This document shows positions 45,561-56,949 of a stretch of 64,000 nt of DNA, piece by piece. The notes below the pieces were generated by a model that was not told the origin of the DNA, made no database searches, and worked only from the letters and a program-made list of their open reading frames with translations. How positions within the stretch are numbered: the first letter of the stretch is position 1; each line of letters begins with the position of its first letter. The DNA comes from Phoebastria nigripes (lineage: Eukaryota; Chordata; Aves; Procellariiformes; Diomedeidae). The translations under genes and the position numbers were made by a program. Where the stretch lies: NCBI GenBank assembly GCA_035582835.1, contig JAYKAV010003077.1, forward strand, positions 786,808 to 850,807, given 5' to 3'.

Positions 45561-45774
45561 GCGTGCGTCGCTCCATTGTAATGAGAGGTGAGCATGTAGT
45601 GCGGTCCTCTGCTCCGACTGACGGCTTCGGCTTGGGCCGGTGTCGTAGATTGTCCCACAGGGAGGTCGGCAGTGCAGCAGCGAGGCGGGAGCGATGGGTT
45701 TGTCCTGTCGGCTCCTCTCCTGCCTCGGCCGATACTGAGTTCCTGGGCTGTGCCGGAGGAGCACGTGGGGCTTT
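45561..45774. promoter_or_regulatory. Short CpG island-like patch
   Basis: Eighteen CpG dinucleotides counted in 214 bases. In the most typical 60-base line, observed CpG (6) about equals expectation from its C and G content, against the strong CpG depletion elsewhere. G+C is about 60%. It follows an AT-rich block within about 120 bases. It is just at the usual 200-bp minimum for a CpG island. It could mark a promoter, of either strand, or an orphan island. Confidence 0.4.
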
Positions 45775-45810
45775 ACAAGCTCTGAGAGCTGCCCCTGTAT
45801 TGGAGATGGA

Positions 45811-45856
45811 AGAGCGAAGAAGTGATGGCTGCAGTGATGGACAGAGCGAAGAAGTG
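45811..45856 (+). repeat. 14-bp direct repeat, 32-bp period
   Basis: agagcgaagaagtg occurs at 45811-45824 and again at 45843-45856. Between the copies, a gtgatgg phrase is also repeated. It sits at the 3' edge of the CpG-rich patch. Confidence 0.8.
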
Positions 45857-46415
45857 CAGGTACCAGGAGTGTGGGCACCTTTGCTGTGCTGGTCGCCCTG
45901 CTGTCAGGGTCACCTGCAACCTCTCTTCCCTCTTCTCTAATCCAGGGTGCTGTCTGGTTGCTATAGACTGCTAATGATGAGCTTTTGCCCCTATTTGATC
46001 ACCCAGTTTATACTACAGACTGACTGGGATTTTAAGAGGTGTTCCTGCAAAATGGGCAACAAATGCCGCAAGAGAAATGGAGGTTTGGGGCCAGCTACTT
46101 TTGGCACCTCCTAAAGCTGTGCCAAGCACGGGTGACCTCCTCGCAGTGGCTCTTCTGCAAAGCTAGAAGCTGTTAGATCTCTGAAGTGCCAAACTCCTGT
46201 GGGGACGGAGCACTTGGAGCTGTTGGGTTTAGGCAGAAGAAAAGCTGATTACCTGTGCTGGAACCTGACGGGGGTCAAGTCACCTCCGCCAAGGAAACCT
46301 GCTGTGGGATTTTTGGAAACGCAAGAAGTCACAAACTCTGGTTTTCCGTGTCTTACCAGGAAATCTGAACTTTCCATGTTTATGTTGTGNGATGCCTTTC
46401 TGGGGCGTTAGGTTA

Positions 46416-46432
46416 GCGGGGGCGGGGGGGGG
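46416..46432 (+). repeat. G-rich run, G-quadruplex candidate
   Basis: G5-C-G9 after 'gttagc'. Four G3 tracts are possible with minimal loops. Confidence 0.55.
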
Positions 46433-46721
46433 CAAGTGCTGGAAGGAGCCATCAGCACTGCTTCTTGCGGCGTCGGGATGTGCCTGGGAGATCTGCAGCA
46501 CGCTCTGACCCGGCCTGACCTTCTTCTGCTGTTAGATCTGGCAGGATCGCAGTACGAGGTGGTATGGCTTCAGGGTGCGGATGTGCTCGCATGCTGATGG
46601 TTTACCTGTTTTACTGGAAATATTTTGACCTGTGATATTGCAGGCAGAACTATCTGTTGAAGTGACTGCAGAGCTGGGCTGCACCTTGGTGTCCTCCTTT
46701 TAAAAACCAGCCAAGTCATCG

Positions 46722-46792
46722 TCTAAGCTCCTGGCCCCATTTGAATTGATGACAAAATTGTCACTGACTTAAGGAGGACTGAGAGTTCATCT
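46722..46792. repeat. Ancient amniote palindromic repeat fragment
   Basis: The sequence 'gctcctggccccatttgaat' followed by 'tgatgacaaaattgtcactg' and 'acttaaggagga' parallels the inverted structure in which a 'cccattgaagtcaatgg' half is followed by caaaactcccattgacttcaatggga. The two halves are partly complementary to each other here as well. It is strongly diverged. Confidence 0.33.
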
Positions 46793-47673
46793 CTAAATTT
46801 AACTCCTTAGGGGCCCGCTTTTAAGGTGGCTGGNGTGCTTACGGTGTGGGCGACATGGGTGTCAGCCCCCAGTCTGTGGGACTTTTGTGGGGGGGAGGAT
46901 CCTCGCCTGATGTGTGAGGGTCTGGGAGGGCTCCACAGGTTCTTGGTGGTAGCTCATGTCCTCTGCTGGTGCTCCTTTATGAACTGGCATTGGGAAAAAA
47001 AGTCTTTATGTTGATGGCCTCTGTGGTCCCACAGTATGCCAAAAAATAGACTTAAGTAAAGTGCTGGCTGTGCAGGGTCCAAAACCTCAGCTTATTTTGC
47101 TGGAAATGTTATGCACAGCCATGAAGCCTCCTGGTGTTGGGTCCTCTTAAAAGTACTTCTGTTCAAATGCAGTTCAATGATACTATCTGGCCTCTGAATG
47201 TCCTGTAAGGTATTTTGCTTTCTGATTCTTGTTGATCCTCTTTGTGCTTTCTGGAGTGGAGCATGCAGGGTGTCTGCCATCGCTTCAGAACACGAGAATT
47301 TCTCCTGGTGGGAGGGCAGTTGCGGAGGACTGGCTCTGTTAGCCTTCAGTGCGTGGTCCTGGCATCGCTCTTAAAACTTCATATGGGCTGGAGTTACCAA
47401 GCTCTGGGGTAAATTGCGCAGCTGGCCATGGTTTGCTGGGTCGGAGGGGCAGGGAAATGCTACTAGTGTTGGTAGTAAATTTATAAATGCTCCTTACGTC
47501 TTAGGTGGAGTCGGTTGGTATTGATTTATATTTCAGTTTTAGGATATTTGGATAAACTTGCAACACTGAGGAAATGAAAAATGGAAGGATTTTCAAGAAA
47601 GTCTGTGAGGGTTATCCAATTCAAACAGAGATGGATTTTGATTCCTGTAGGCTTCCTAGAAAACATACGGAGG

Positions 47674-47702
47674 GTGTGTACACACACACATGCACACACA
47701 CA
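47674..47702 (+). repeat. (TG/CA)n alternating tract with 12-bp palindrome
   Basis: A perfect palindrome, gtgtgtacacac (47674-47685), runs into an imperfect (CA)n. Such alternating purine-pyrimidine DNA can adopt Z-form. It is a plain microsatellite. Confidence 0.85.
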
Positions 47703-49773
47703 AACATATGTGGTATGTGCTACTCTATGTAAATACAGCAGTTTTTCCTTTCTGTCACATCTGATAAAAGACTTTGTATAGTTGAATCGTGTAATACAGA
47801 ATTATAAAAAGATAATGACCAGAGTTTTCCACTTCATTGCCCGGAGCCGTCTGTTGTTTCCTGCTGTTGTACGCGCTGGGCATCGCTGGAGATTGGGCCA
47901 CGGCTCTCGCTCGCTAAGGCCTGAGCTTACTGCCTTTGGGCCTTGGATCAATCTATAAAAGTCAATCTGAGAAACTAGCTCTTAGGTATCTGCATGTGAA
48001 AATGTTGCAGTAATCGACCTTTCAGGGTGCACATGGGGGATTCGTGGACATTTGCCAACCCTGCAGGAGCCCAGCTTTGCTTCCGTGCCCTCTCCCTGGG
48101 GGAGATGAGGATGCAAAACGCAAATCCCGGTGAGGTGTCCTAGCTCCTAAATCCTCACGCAGGGCTGCTGGGGAGCACTGCTCTCTGGACCCTCCTCCTT
48201 TTTTAGGCTCTGGGAAATGCTCAGCAGCAGCCTCAGGCTGGGTGTGCTGTACCAGTCGTGCCGACCTTGGGAACCAGGCAGGGCTTTGCTGCATCTTAAG
48301 GGTGAAAATCACTTGCCTGTAGCCTCACCTTCTCACACAAAGAGCCAAAGCAAAAATGTGTACGTGTAATAAGGGCTGAATTCTGGCAGGGTGAGCGCTG
48401 TATGCACCGGTACATCTGTAAGGGCTGAACCCAGGTGTAAAGCCAGCATGGTAGATCCTGGACAAACAAAAAGACGGGAGGTGCTGCATTAACCATGAGG
48501 CAGGTGGCCTTAAGGTATTGGTGAGGGCTGTCCCCTCGAGGAGCAACACGTGCATGTTGGGCTCATGCACTGTGGTAGCTGTGAGTGCAAACAAGTGTTG
48601 CTTGACCATCCGGAGAGGAGGAAGAGAGTGCTAATTCCTTCTGCCAGAGCCGATCTCTCTGGGGACGTCCATTGGGATTCCCTCAGTTACTAATTTGGAT
48701 GCTAGTTAGGGTTGAAGGGATTTACTCTGCTCTCAAGGCTAGAAGGCATTGAGAAATTTCTGTTGCAAAATGTTTCCCAGCTCGTAGAGCTGCCCCGAGG
48801 CGACTCGCTTATCTACAGGGTGCTGGGGCGGCTTTAAANTTGTAGCACAGTAAATGCAAGCATGTTTATGCCTTCACTCTGAATAATGGAGTTTTGTATT
48901 TTCACGCTCCTCCAATATTATGCCTGCTGATGAAGCAGGGTTGATGAAAGCTGCAGTTGTGATTTCTGGAGATGCACTTTGGGAAGTGGCCGTCCCTGCC
49001 TGTTGAGACCTGTGAAAGGCATCCACGTTCCCTCCCACCATGCCAGCCAACCTTCCCAAGCGGAATCTGTCCAACAGCTACCAGTGCAGTCAAGGATTTG
49101 TTGAATCCTCAAAATGATGAAAAGCAAGTAACAGGAGTATCTCACCATTGTCTTTTATACAGCAAGAGATGTTTAAGTGCCTCTGGGGGGATTTTCAACC
49201 TGCCTTTCATGTACGATGAAAAGGCCCACGCTATTTTCCTGTTACGNTCTTTCGCTTCTGTTGATGTACAGCAGAAGTATCTGCAGTCTGTTGTGAGGAA
49301 GATGCAAAACCAGTGCATCTCAGCAAGTGTTTTTTTTGTTCAAAAAGCATCTTTTCAGACTTGAGACCACTGCTTCTCATTAATGCGCAACTTAACCTCT
49401 GCTGATCCCATCTGAAATAAAAGTATATCTGTGTTGAGAGAGCTGAAATGGACTCCAGGCTGTTGTAATCCAGGCTGTACTTCATGGTNTCCTGTGGGAG
49501 TTCAGCATAGTGTAGACTTCCTAGCTGTAGATGAGTATTGTTGTGCAGGGTGTGAAACCAGCTGCCCCGGAAAGCTTCCTTTGGTAGGAAATGCCCACTG
49601 GTGTCTCAAGACACCTGCCGTGGGCATGTCCCACGTCTGTCCTTAGTGTGAGGGTACTGGAAAATGGAGCAAGGGCAGAGCCCTGGGTGAGTTTGATATT
49701 AAATGCTGGAGATATTTCTGCCTTCTGTGACTTACGATCTCCCCTGGCAGCAGTGTCCAGCAGAGCAAGTTCC

Positions 49774-49799
49774 AGGAGGAGCAGGAGGAGGAGGAGGTG
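49774..49799 (+). repeat. (GGA)n triplet tract
   Basis: Interrupted GGA/GCA triplets on the plus strand. It is complementary in sequence class to the (CCT)n tract at 50720-50739. Confidence 0.85.
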
Positions 49800-50139
49800 G
49801 TCTTGCCAGCTGCACAGGTCTTGCCACACTCAGGCTTCCTTTGGGAAATGCATTCAAGCAGATAGCTCCTGTTAGATCACCAAACCTTTCCTGTAGGAAC
49901 CGGCGAAAGAAGGAGCATTATTGTTCTTTGTAGTACTAATTATTTGGACTATTTGAATGACTGCACTCACGAACCATCTAAGCAAGGAAAGTTTCAAGAG
50001 ATAAAGACCTTCCAGCTTTCTTCTCTTCTCCTGAGCATGAGTTAAACTTCGCATGTTTACACAGTTTCTACTCCCCTCCTGGATTTCATGGGGAGTCCAG
50101 GCTGGGTGATGANCATGCCAGTTTATTGAGTATGTTCCT

Positions 50140-50480
50140 TTATGATGGCCATGGTTTGTATTTTGTTTTTAATGTAGTACAGACAGCTAATTCATAGGTA
50201 GCCATCACTTTAAGATTGTTGACATTATCCTCTGACAAAATATAATGCGTGGTTAATGCTATTTCCTGTAATCAATATGGTAATAGTAATTAAGTATCTG
50301 AATTATGAAATACTTATGTTGTTTATTTTTGAAATCACACAAACTTCCTGCAATTAGAAACATAAAGCTAAATTATTTAATATCAGATCAGATCTTGAAT
50401 CCAAGTCATCTGCACACTAAAAAGCCTTGTTTCTATCAAAATAGCAGTACTTGGGTTTATAATAGTTGTGTTTTATTTGA
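50140..50480. promoter_or_regulatory. AT-rich high-complexity block
   Basis: Repeat-free AT-rich sequence with 'cagctaattcatagg', 'gtaatagtaattaag' and 'caattagaaac' homeodomain-type segments. A direct overlap 'cagatcagatc' lies near 50387. It has no credible coding frame. It is conserved-element-like in composition only. Confidence 0.18.
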
Positions 50481-50719
50481 GTTTTCATGAATAGTTAAGT
50501 TCCCCAGTGATTTTTCAGGTACTCTTCCAACTTGGAGAATTTATAAATACGATGGGCCAGCTCTTCCAGTTGTGGAATTAGGATCCAGGCCAGTCTGTAC
50601 AATTGGTCTTTTGGCCTGTGGGCACATTTTCTGTGGCAAACCAGAAGTTTCCTACCTCTGTATCCCGAAGGTTGTTATCTTCTCTTGTGGGCTGGGAGCT
50701 GATGTCTGCCCTTGCAGCC

Positions 50720-50739
50720 GCCTCCTCCTCCTCCTCCTC
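50720..50739 (+). repeat. (CCT)n triplet tract
   Basis: Six CCT/CTC units after 'gcagccg'. It is complementary in class to the (GGA)n tract 0.92 kb upstream. Confidence 0.85.
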
Positions 50740-51727
50740 AAAGGCTGCTGTAGCCACAGACACGCAGGCACCTGGCGGGCTCGGCAGAGGGATGGGGCCA
50801 TAAATTCAGCATGTGGAAACCAGACCTCACTTGTGCGCATACCTCCGTGTGACCAGATGATTGTTTCTCTTGAACTTCTGCTTTGCAGAGACTGGTAGCA
50901 GGAGACTGCAGCGTCCTGAGCACCAAACTGCCCATGCATCTGCCCTGAGGAGCCCCAGGGGTTCCTGTTCACCGTGTGTCCCTATACTGACATGCACAGA
51001 AGATGCTCCAGTTGGTTCAATATTATGCATGCTGTGAACAACATATTTGCTGACCTCGCTCGGCATTTGGTTCCCTGCCTGCAGATTATCGGAAGAAGGG
51101 AGTGGTTGGGGACTCCTGTCTTTGTACCCAATGGGTCGTATGTCCATTCAGAGCCCTCTTTCCAGGGATGCAGAGTATGCTGTGTTTTCCACCCCGGTAG
51201 TGATTTTGGTTCTTTAGTTCTTCCTTCTCTTTATTCAGCCCAAGCTCTGTTATTCAGTTCATTTTGTTCCTGACAGGTTTTCATTTCCTTTATAAATACA
51301 TAGCATTTTTGTTGGCCTCTTGGCTGTGAAAAGGATTTAATACATTGTTTTCTCCACACTTGCTTTTTTTGTAACTATCAAAAGCTATTCTTTCTTTTTC
51401 TCGGCCCTTGAATAATCATTGGAGACAGTAAGGGAGTCTTTCTACATAGCTGCGTGCTTGCAATACATGGTAATAAATATTAGGCTCCTTACGAATTGTA
51501 GCAACTTGTGTTTTTCTTTTTTAGCAATTACAGATGGCTTTTGACTTGTAGACAGAACACTATGCGCTGAGTTTTCCAAGGATCTGCCTACCGAATATAC
51601 ATATACTTGTACATACAGGCATTTACGCACGCGACTCCTCACTTTGCAATGCAAATGTGTGATCTGCAAGTACAGTACGGGCTCTTCTGTGCACAAGAAG
51701 AGTGAGGCAGGATCTGAGCGCAGCCTC

Positions 51728-51870
51728 TGAATTCCAGTCCTTGTTCTTGTACTTATTTCTGTGACCGGAGGCAAAAGTTGCTTAACATACTCCATACCTC
51801 AGCATAATGCTCTGCAAAATGGGGGTGACAATACCATTAACATCACGGAGTGCTGCACGGAGCTAAAGAG
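51728..51870 (-). mobile_element. MIR-like SINE remnant, reverse orientation
   Basis: The plus strand carries the complement of the MIR core: 'tttctgtgaccggaggcaaa' near 51756, 'gttgcttaac' near 51777, 'atacctcagc' near 51795, then 'ctgcaaaatgggggtgacaa' near 51813. The order and spacing follow the MIR consensus, with a small insertion between the 'cctcag' and 'aaatggg' segments. It has no coding content. It lies just upstream of a low-complexity purine tract near 51866-51880. Confidence 0.65.
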
Positions 51871-53285
51871 AGAGGGGGGAACACTTCTGGCACTCTGAAT
51901 AGTACCTTTCCTTGCGGAAATGTGGTACCTGTAAGTCAGCGTGGGAAAGAGAGATGCAGACATTCGTTCTGAACCAGTTCATTTCCAAAAGGATGCTGAT
52001 TTGGGTTCGGCCCCAAATATAAACCTTGTGATAACAAACAGGGCACCAAAAGCCAGTAGGAGAAGTTTCCATCACTTTAGAAAACTGGAATGAAAGTACT
52101 CAACACCGAACAAATAAACCACCTCGTGTGGCGTTCGCAGCCCGGTGCTGCAGCGCAGGGAGCCCCGGGAGCCTCCTGGCAGACAGTGGCTGCATCGGCT
52201 TCCCAGGAAACTTGACCGTCCAAGCCAAGGGGGCTGCGGAAAAGAAAATGAGTAGAGAGAGAAGCAGTAGAGAAATGTAACACGACCTTCAAGTGTTCAT
52301 TGGCTTTAATGTTTTGAGGTAAACTTAGTAGAAAAGGAAGGGATTTCTGTTTGCGTGCACTGTGATTTGTATTTTAAAGTGAACTGCACCTTTCTCATAC
52401 TAGAAGACAAATGTGCTCTATCTTCAGCTGGTGTTACCTATTACTTTTCTCTCTCTAGCTCATGTAGAAGAGACGTCTGTGTGCCTGAGCTGGGAGCTGT
52501 CTTTCCTGAGGGATTTGTGGCATGGACCCGTGTGTCCCCGAAGTCCCGCAGTCATTACTGCGTTTCCATTTTTCTGCAACATTCATTGTTTTTTCCTGTC
52601 ACCTTCCTTGGAGTGTTCTTATTATTTTCTCTGCTGGTTTAAACAGTCCACAGCATCTGTTCTTAATTTTATAAATGTATTAAATTCCATTCCTGGATCT
52701 GTTTGAAGCACAGGGATCAAATACACACACCCCCCTATGGAACAAAGCATCTTTTTGCCATTAAAATATATTATGCCTAAATATATGCTTGGGGGAAAAA
52801 AAATCAGTATCACATTTACATTGCGAACTGGAGAGTAGATAGATGTACGTCACCCATCCCAATCACTAGAAAGGTTTGTCTAGATTTAGTCGGGTGCTGG
52901 GTCCCATCGGTTGGGGAAGTGGTGTTGGGCTGTGGTGCTGTGAGCAGGCAGCTGAGTGCGTGGGGTCGAGATGGTGCCACGGAGACAGAGATGCACTGCC
53001 AACCTCTGCGTGGTCGTGCCCTGGGTTGGCGGTGCATCTCTGTGGGTAATGAGTTAATGCAGTTGGTGTTACGGCATTTCTGTGTTGTTAGGATGGTGTG
53101 AGAGCTGAAGGAGCTCTCATTGCCTGCTGGAGCACCAGGGCTCTGTGCAGAGCTTACAGAAATGAATCAGGATAGCTTAACAGAGAGCAACCNCTCTGTC
53201 TTTAAGCACCTGAGGATGTGGGTGAAGAGGAGGAGAAAAGGTGATGACTAAGAAGCTAGACAGTGTAGAAGAAAGCTTGGCTTAC

Positions 53286-53587
53286 CTGATGGTGGGGCGA
53301 GGTGGAAATGATTTTTGCAGTCTGTCTACCACTCCAGCAGGGATTGGATCACTTGAAGGATCTGTACCTGGACAGCAGGGTAGCAGATATCTGAGCAGGG
53401 TCTGAGCACAGCTGTGACTCGCAGGTAAATGGCTTGGGATGATAGATGGTCTCAGCTGAAAGGCTAACTGGATGGTGCAGCCAGGGACCTTCTCTGGGTC
53501 GCTTATGTCCAAGGAGGCCTGGCAAATACCAAGCTGCCCTTTCAAAGCATCTTTAGATAGTTGGCTGTTTCTCTCACTTGATTTATG
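53286..53587 (-). other. Candidate 302-bp coding exon, minus strand (unrecognised)
   Basis: Read on the minus strand, the acceptor is tggtttctgctctccag (AG just above 53587). The donor is CCATCAG|GTAAGC, with the exon ending at 53286. One frame is open over the full 302 bp, 100 codons plus two bases. The conceptual peptide has ordinary protein composition (segments such as DPEKVPGCTIQL and PAGVVDRLQK), without low complexity. It has the longest open interval of the splice-bounded segments found. Against it: no family is recognised, the exit phase fits no other candidate, and the strand skew favours plus-strand transcription. It may also be a noncoding-RNA exon or chance. Confidence 0.22.
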
Positions 53588-54759
53588 CTGGAGAGCAGAA
53601 ACCAGTGCAGCAGGTTTTTAGTTCCTTTGAGATGCCAGGTTGGTACTTTGCTCACACAGTGACTTTGGCTGGCTTCAGACCAGCCCCTCTCCAAATGTGG
53701 GGAAGGGTACATATGGAAGGAGAATGAGTTGCAGCCTTATCAAAATGTGGCCTGCATGAATTGCCTTTCCCTCTCTGCTTCTGTTCAGGCGGGGCTTCTG
53801 ACACCAAGACCACCTGTGAAACGAAGAAAAGTGTGTGCTCTTGTCTGAGAGGCTGATTTGCTGTCTGAGCTGCCTTCACGCTTGTGCTGTTTTAAAAGGA
53901 GCAACTGAATCCATGTTGGGCTTACTGGAAGACTTGGCTGAGAAAATAGAAGTTAGGTGTCTACGATTAAAGCATTGAGCTTTGCTTGTGTTCCTGCTGT
54001 TATACTTCAGACCCAGCATCCAGCTGAGGTTGGGACTCCGGAGCAGGAGGAACGTAATTCTGATACGCAGATGGGTCTCAGTCCCTTCTCTTTGAAGTTT
54101 ATCTGAGGTTCCGGTGTAGCATCCCATCTCAGTACTGTCTGAGCATCAGCAGATGTTTTACCTTTTACCTTTTATATACATGATGGGGTTTTTCATCTGG
54201 TGATCTCAATTAATTAAGCCTTGTAGTACTGCTTTGAGTTATATGAAAGCTGGCTGGATACCCTTGCTACTCTTACTCCCATCTGATGTTAAACTTGCTG
54301 AAGCAGTAGGTAACAGACTCAAACCAGATTAAAGCTTTATTATTCACATAGATGTTAATCATGAGCAGGGATTCTTTGCACACTGCAAAACTCGACGTAT
54401 CTCGCTGGGCTTTGAAGGAAGAGCTAGGCTAAAAATAAAGGGGATGAGTTATTACTATGTCCTCCTTCAGGGAGTGGGTTAGCTGTATTTTTGAAGAACT
54501 GGAATGAGCATGGAACTGGAGATGTTCATAGAAAACTCATCTTGGTGTTCAGCGCTCTGTCCCTGTGCATTAAGTTTGGATGGGGGTACCTCTTACGTAA
54601 ATGCAGATCTTGGGTCAGAAGCAGATCTTGCTAAATTGGCTAGAAAAAGTGGTTGCTTCAGAAAATTAAATAATTGGACATTTATAGCCCAGTCTGCGGT
54701 GTGCTGGGTGCTCTGGGTTTGCCTATGTGCAATCTGATGCACCTAATCATGCATCTGAT

Positions 54760-54822
54760 TATCTTGAAGCACACGAGTAGTACAACTGGTGTCTTTAGGA
54801 TTATTGTTTGGGCAGAAGGCAT
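54760..54822 (+). repeat. Ancient amniote palindromic repeat fragment
   Basis: The sequence 'gaagcacacgagtagtacaa' followed by 'ctggtgtctttaggattatt' resembles the old amniote repeat phrase aagcacatgagtagtcccattgacttcaatgggattactca. It is diverged and short. A possible related trace, with 'atatgcttaagtgc' near 14497, suggests further fragments of the same kind. Confidence 0.28.
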
Positions 54823-55837
54823 TCTTGGAGCATGCATCATCTTCAAGAATGGAGCCCTTCCAAACAGATTTGCTATAATAGGATGCATTGGAGAGAACAT
54901 AAACACAAGAAAATAATGGCAGGAAATACCTCAGATCAGCAATCTTTTACTCTCACTTAGAAAAAATACTCAAAGACACGTCATTCATGTCATAGCTTTC
55001 CTCTGAGAAATCTGCCTAGTAATAAAACTTTTAAAAGTGCCCCGAACCTGAGGCCAAGTGCCACTTCATTCTGGATTCTTTTCTACCTCCTGTAAATGTA
55101 TTGAGTTACAGCTGTTGCAGTGGTTACTTTACAAAAATACTAATGGAAGTACTGGAGAGAAAAGGCCAACCACCAGAAAAAGTTGGAACCTAGGCGTATT
55201 TCTTATCAGTGGCTTTTGTTAATATGGATTTCCTCCCTCATTTAGTGCTTATGAGCTATTATAGGACTTCTGTGGTGAAATGCGGGCAATTGGATTGAAT
55301 TTCTTGTCCAGCAACGGATAGAAATGCTGGAGCAATTCTCTCCTCCCATATGGCAAATCTGAAGCCCCAGTCTGCCTGTTACTGGGCTGTAGGAAGGTGT
55401 TTTTGGCTGTTCTTCACAGCTGCACACATATTTGCTTCTCGGAGGTAAACTGTATTTGAATTTGTATTTCTTGCAACTCCTCCTATTCCATCAGTAACTT
55501 GCAAGTGGCTTCCTGCATGGCTGGTTCTTCCGCTGTGTGTATTCGGACCCTTGCAAAAGTGCNACGGGAGCAACCTGGTGTGTCTCTGCCACTGCTCCGT
55601 TTTCCCTTCAGTCACTGTCACTGCTCCCTCTTTGCTAAGTTCATGCCATTAAGTAAAATCCTGTCTTGGGACATTACCGGGTGTTGTGATGTGTGTGTTG
55701 GTAGAGTCAGAATTTCCTGTTCTGTCTCCTAAGGAAATCCCTTCCTGGCTCTCTGAGCCGCTTATATGGGGCTTCATTCCCGTGAGACCTTCCTGTCCCA
55801 CAGTCTTCAACACGTTGTAATGTCCTCAGTATTATAT

Positions 55838-55940
55838 ATGAGGATCTGAAACATGAAGGAACCAGTGGCCTACTCAAAACCTTGCAATGTGGCAAGTTTT
55901 TGAACCAAGGCTTCCCAAGTGCCAGCCGTGATGCTGCCCG
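55838..55940 (+). mobile_element. Probable MIR-like SINE remnant
   Basis: The order 'atgaggatctgaaacatgaa', 'cctactcaaaaccttgcaat', then 'tttgaaccaaggcttcccaa' parallels the MIR core in the forward direction (gaggaaactgaggca / cttgcccaaggtca / tttgaacccaggtct). Identity is lower than in the other copies, so this rests on the order of motifs more than on any exact match. Confidence 0.45.
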
Positions 55941-56934
55941 CAGGGTTGGTGACTGTCCCTCCTTCCCACTGCTGTCATGTCTGGCATGTCCAGCGAGTTG
56001 ATGCAAATTTCTCAAGTGTGTTTAAAATTAGGTTAAGAACAACAGTTCAAGGTTTGGCTGTCCAGTTTTGAGAACCCACTTTGATCTGAACTGGATAACT
56101 CCATTCAGGACAGATCCTCTAAACCTCCAGGAGACTGACTGTAGACTCTTTTTAACTTCCCGAAAGCTTGCCTCATTAACATGACCTCTGTCCTCAAGAC
56201 CCTTTCTCTTTCTTCACAGGACAGATTACTGTTTCATACTAGGATGCTGGGGTATGGTGTATGTTAGGATGTATGGGGCATTCTGCTCTCCATACGAATT
56301 TCCCTGTTTCGGGCTAATTTTGCTTTGCCACCCCTGTGCAACATGTGGAGATGCAGCACTGGCGGAGCTTCAGTAAAAGCCAGTCCTGCAAAAGTCCTGG
56401 TTATCTTGGATGTCCTTTGTTGTTGTGTTGTAGTTTTTGAGTTTGTTTAATTAATTGCTGAAAGGAGGAAAACTTCTCTTTCTCGGAGCATCAGGGACAG
56501 ATCTCACAATCTCAGTGGTCAAGAATGAAGTAGACTGCCAACAGTACTCCAGCCTCTTTGAAATCTGATTATATGTTTCAAGCCTAACCCTGTGAAATAT
56601 AATAAAAGCCAGCAGGAGACTATAGCAAGGCTGAAATATCATGCTGCCACCTGCTTTTACCAGTTCATATGCCTTTTGAAGAGTTGTTGGCTTGGCAAGA
56701 GATTGGCCAGCAGCCTGATACGGCAAGGCCAAAGCAAGGAGAGGTCTGGGGTCCTGGAAGTTGTTACACCTTTCAAACATCTGTCCTTGGAGTACAGAAA
56801 ATATCTAACCTGGATTAATAGTGATGAGAACAGAGAATCAGCGTGAAAGGGTGAAAATCATGTGCATTTGCAGTTTACTTTTAGATTCCATGTGTGTGGA
56901 TATGTTGTCTTCTCCTGCAAGNCGTTTGGCAAGC

Positions 56935-56949
56935 AAGCAAGCAAGCAGC
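56935..56949 (+). repeat. (GCAA)n microsatellite
   Basis: About four GCAA units just after the N at 56922, ending in 'gcagcgcag'. Confidence 0.85.

Larger units (their letters stand above)
45857..50139. other. Unique noncoding DNA, no gene seen
   Basis: Neutral to GC-rich sequence downstream of the CpG patch. It has short open frames only, an old repeat trace near 46.7 kb, the (CA)n near 47.7 kb and the (GGA)n near 49.8 kb. A splice-like pair around 47397-47434 on the minus strand encloses an ATG in a good Kozak context (ccaaaccATGG) but only 38 bp. Confidence 0.45.
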
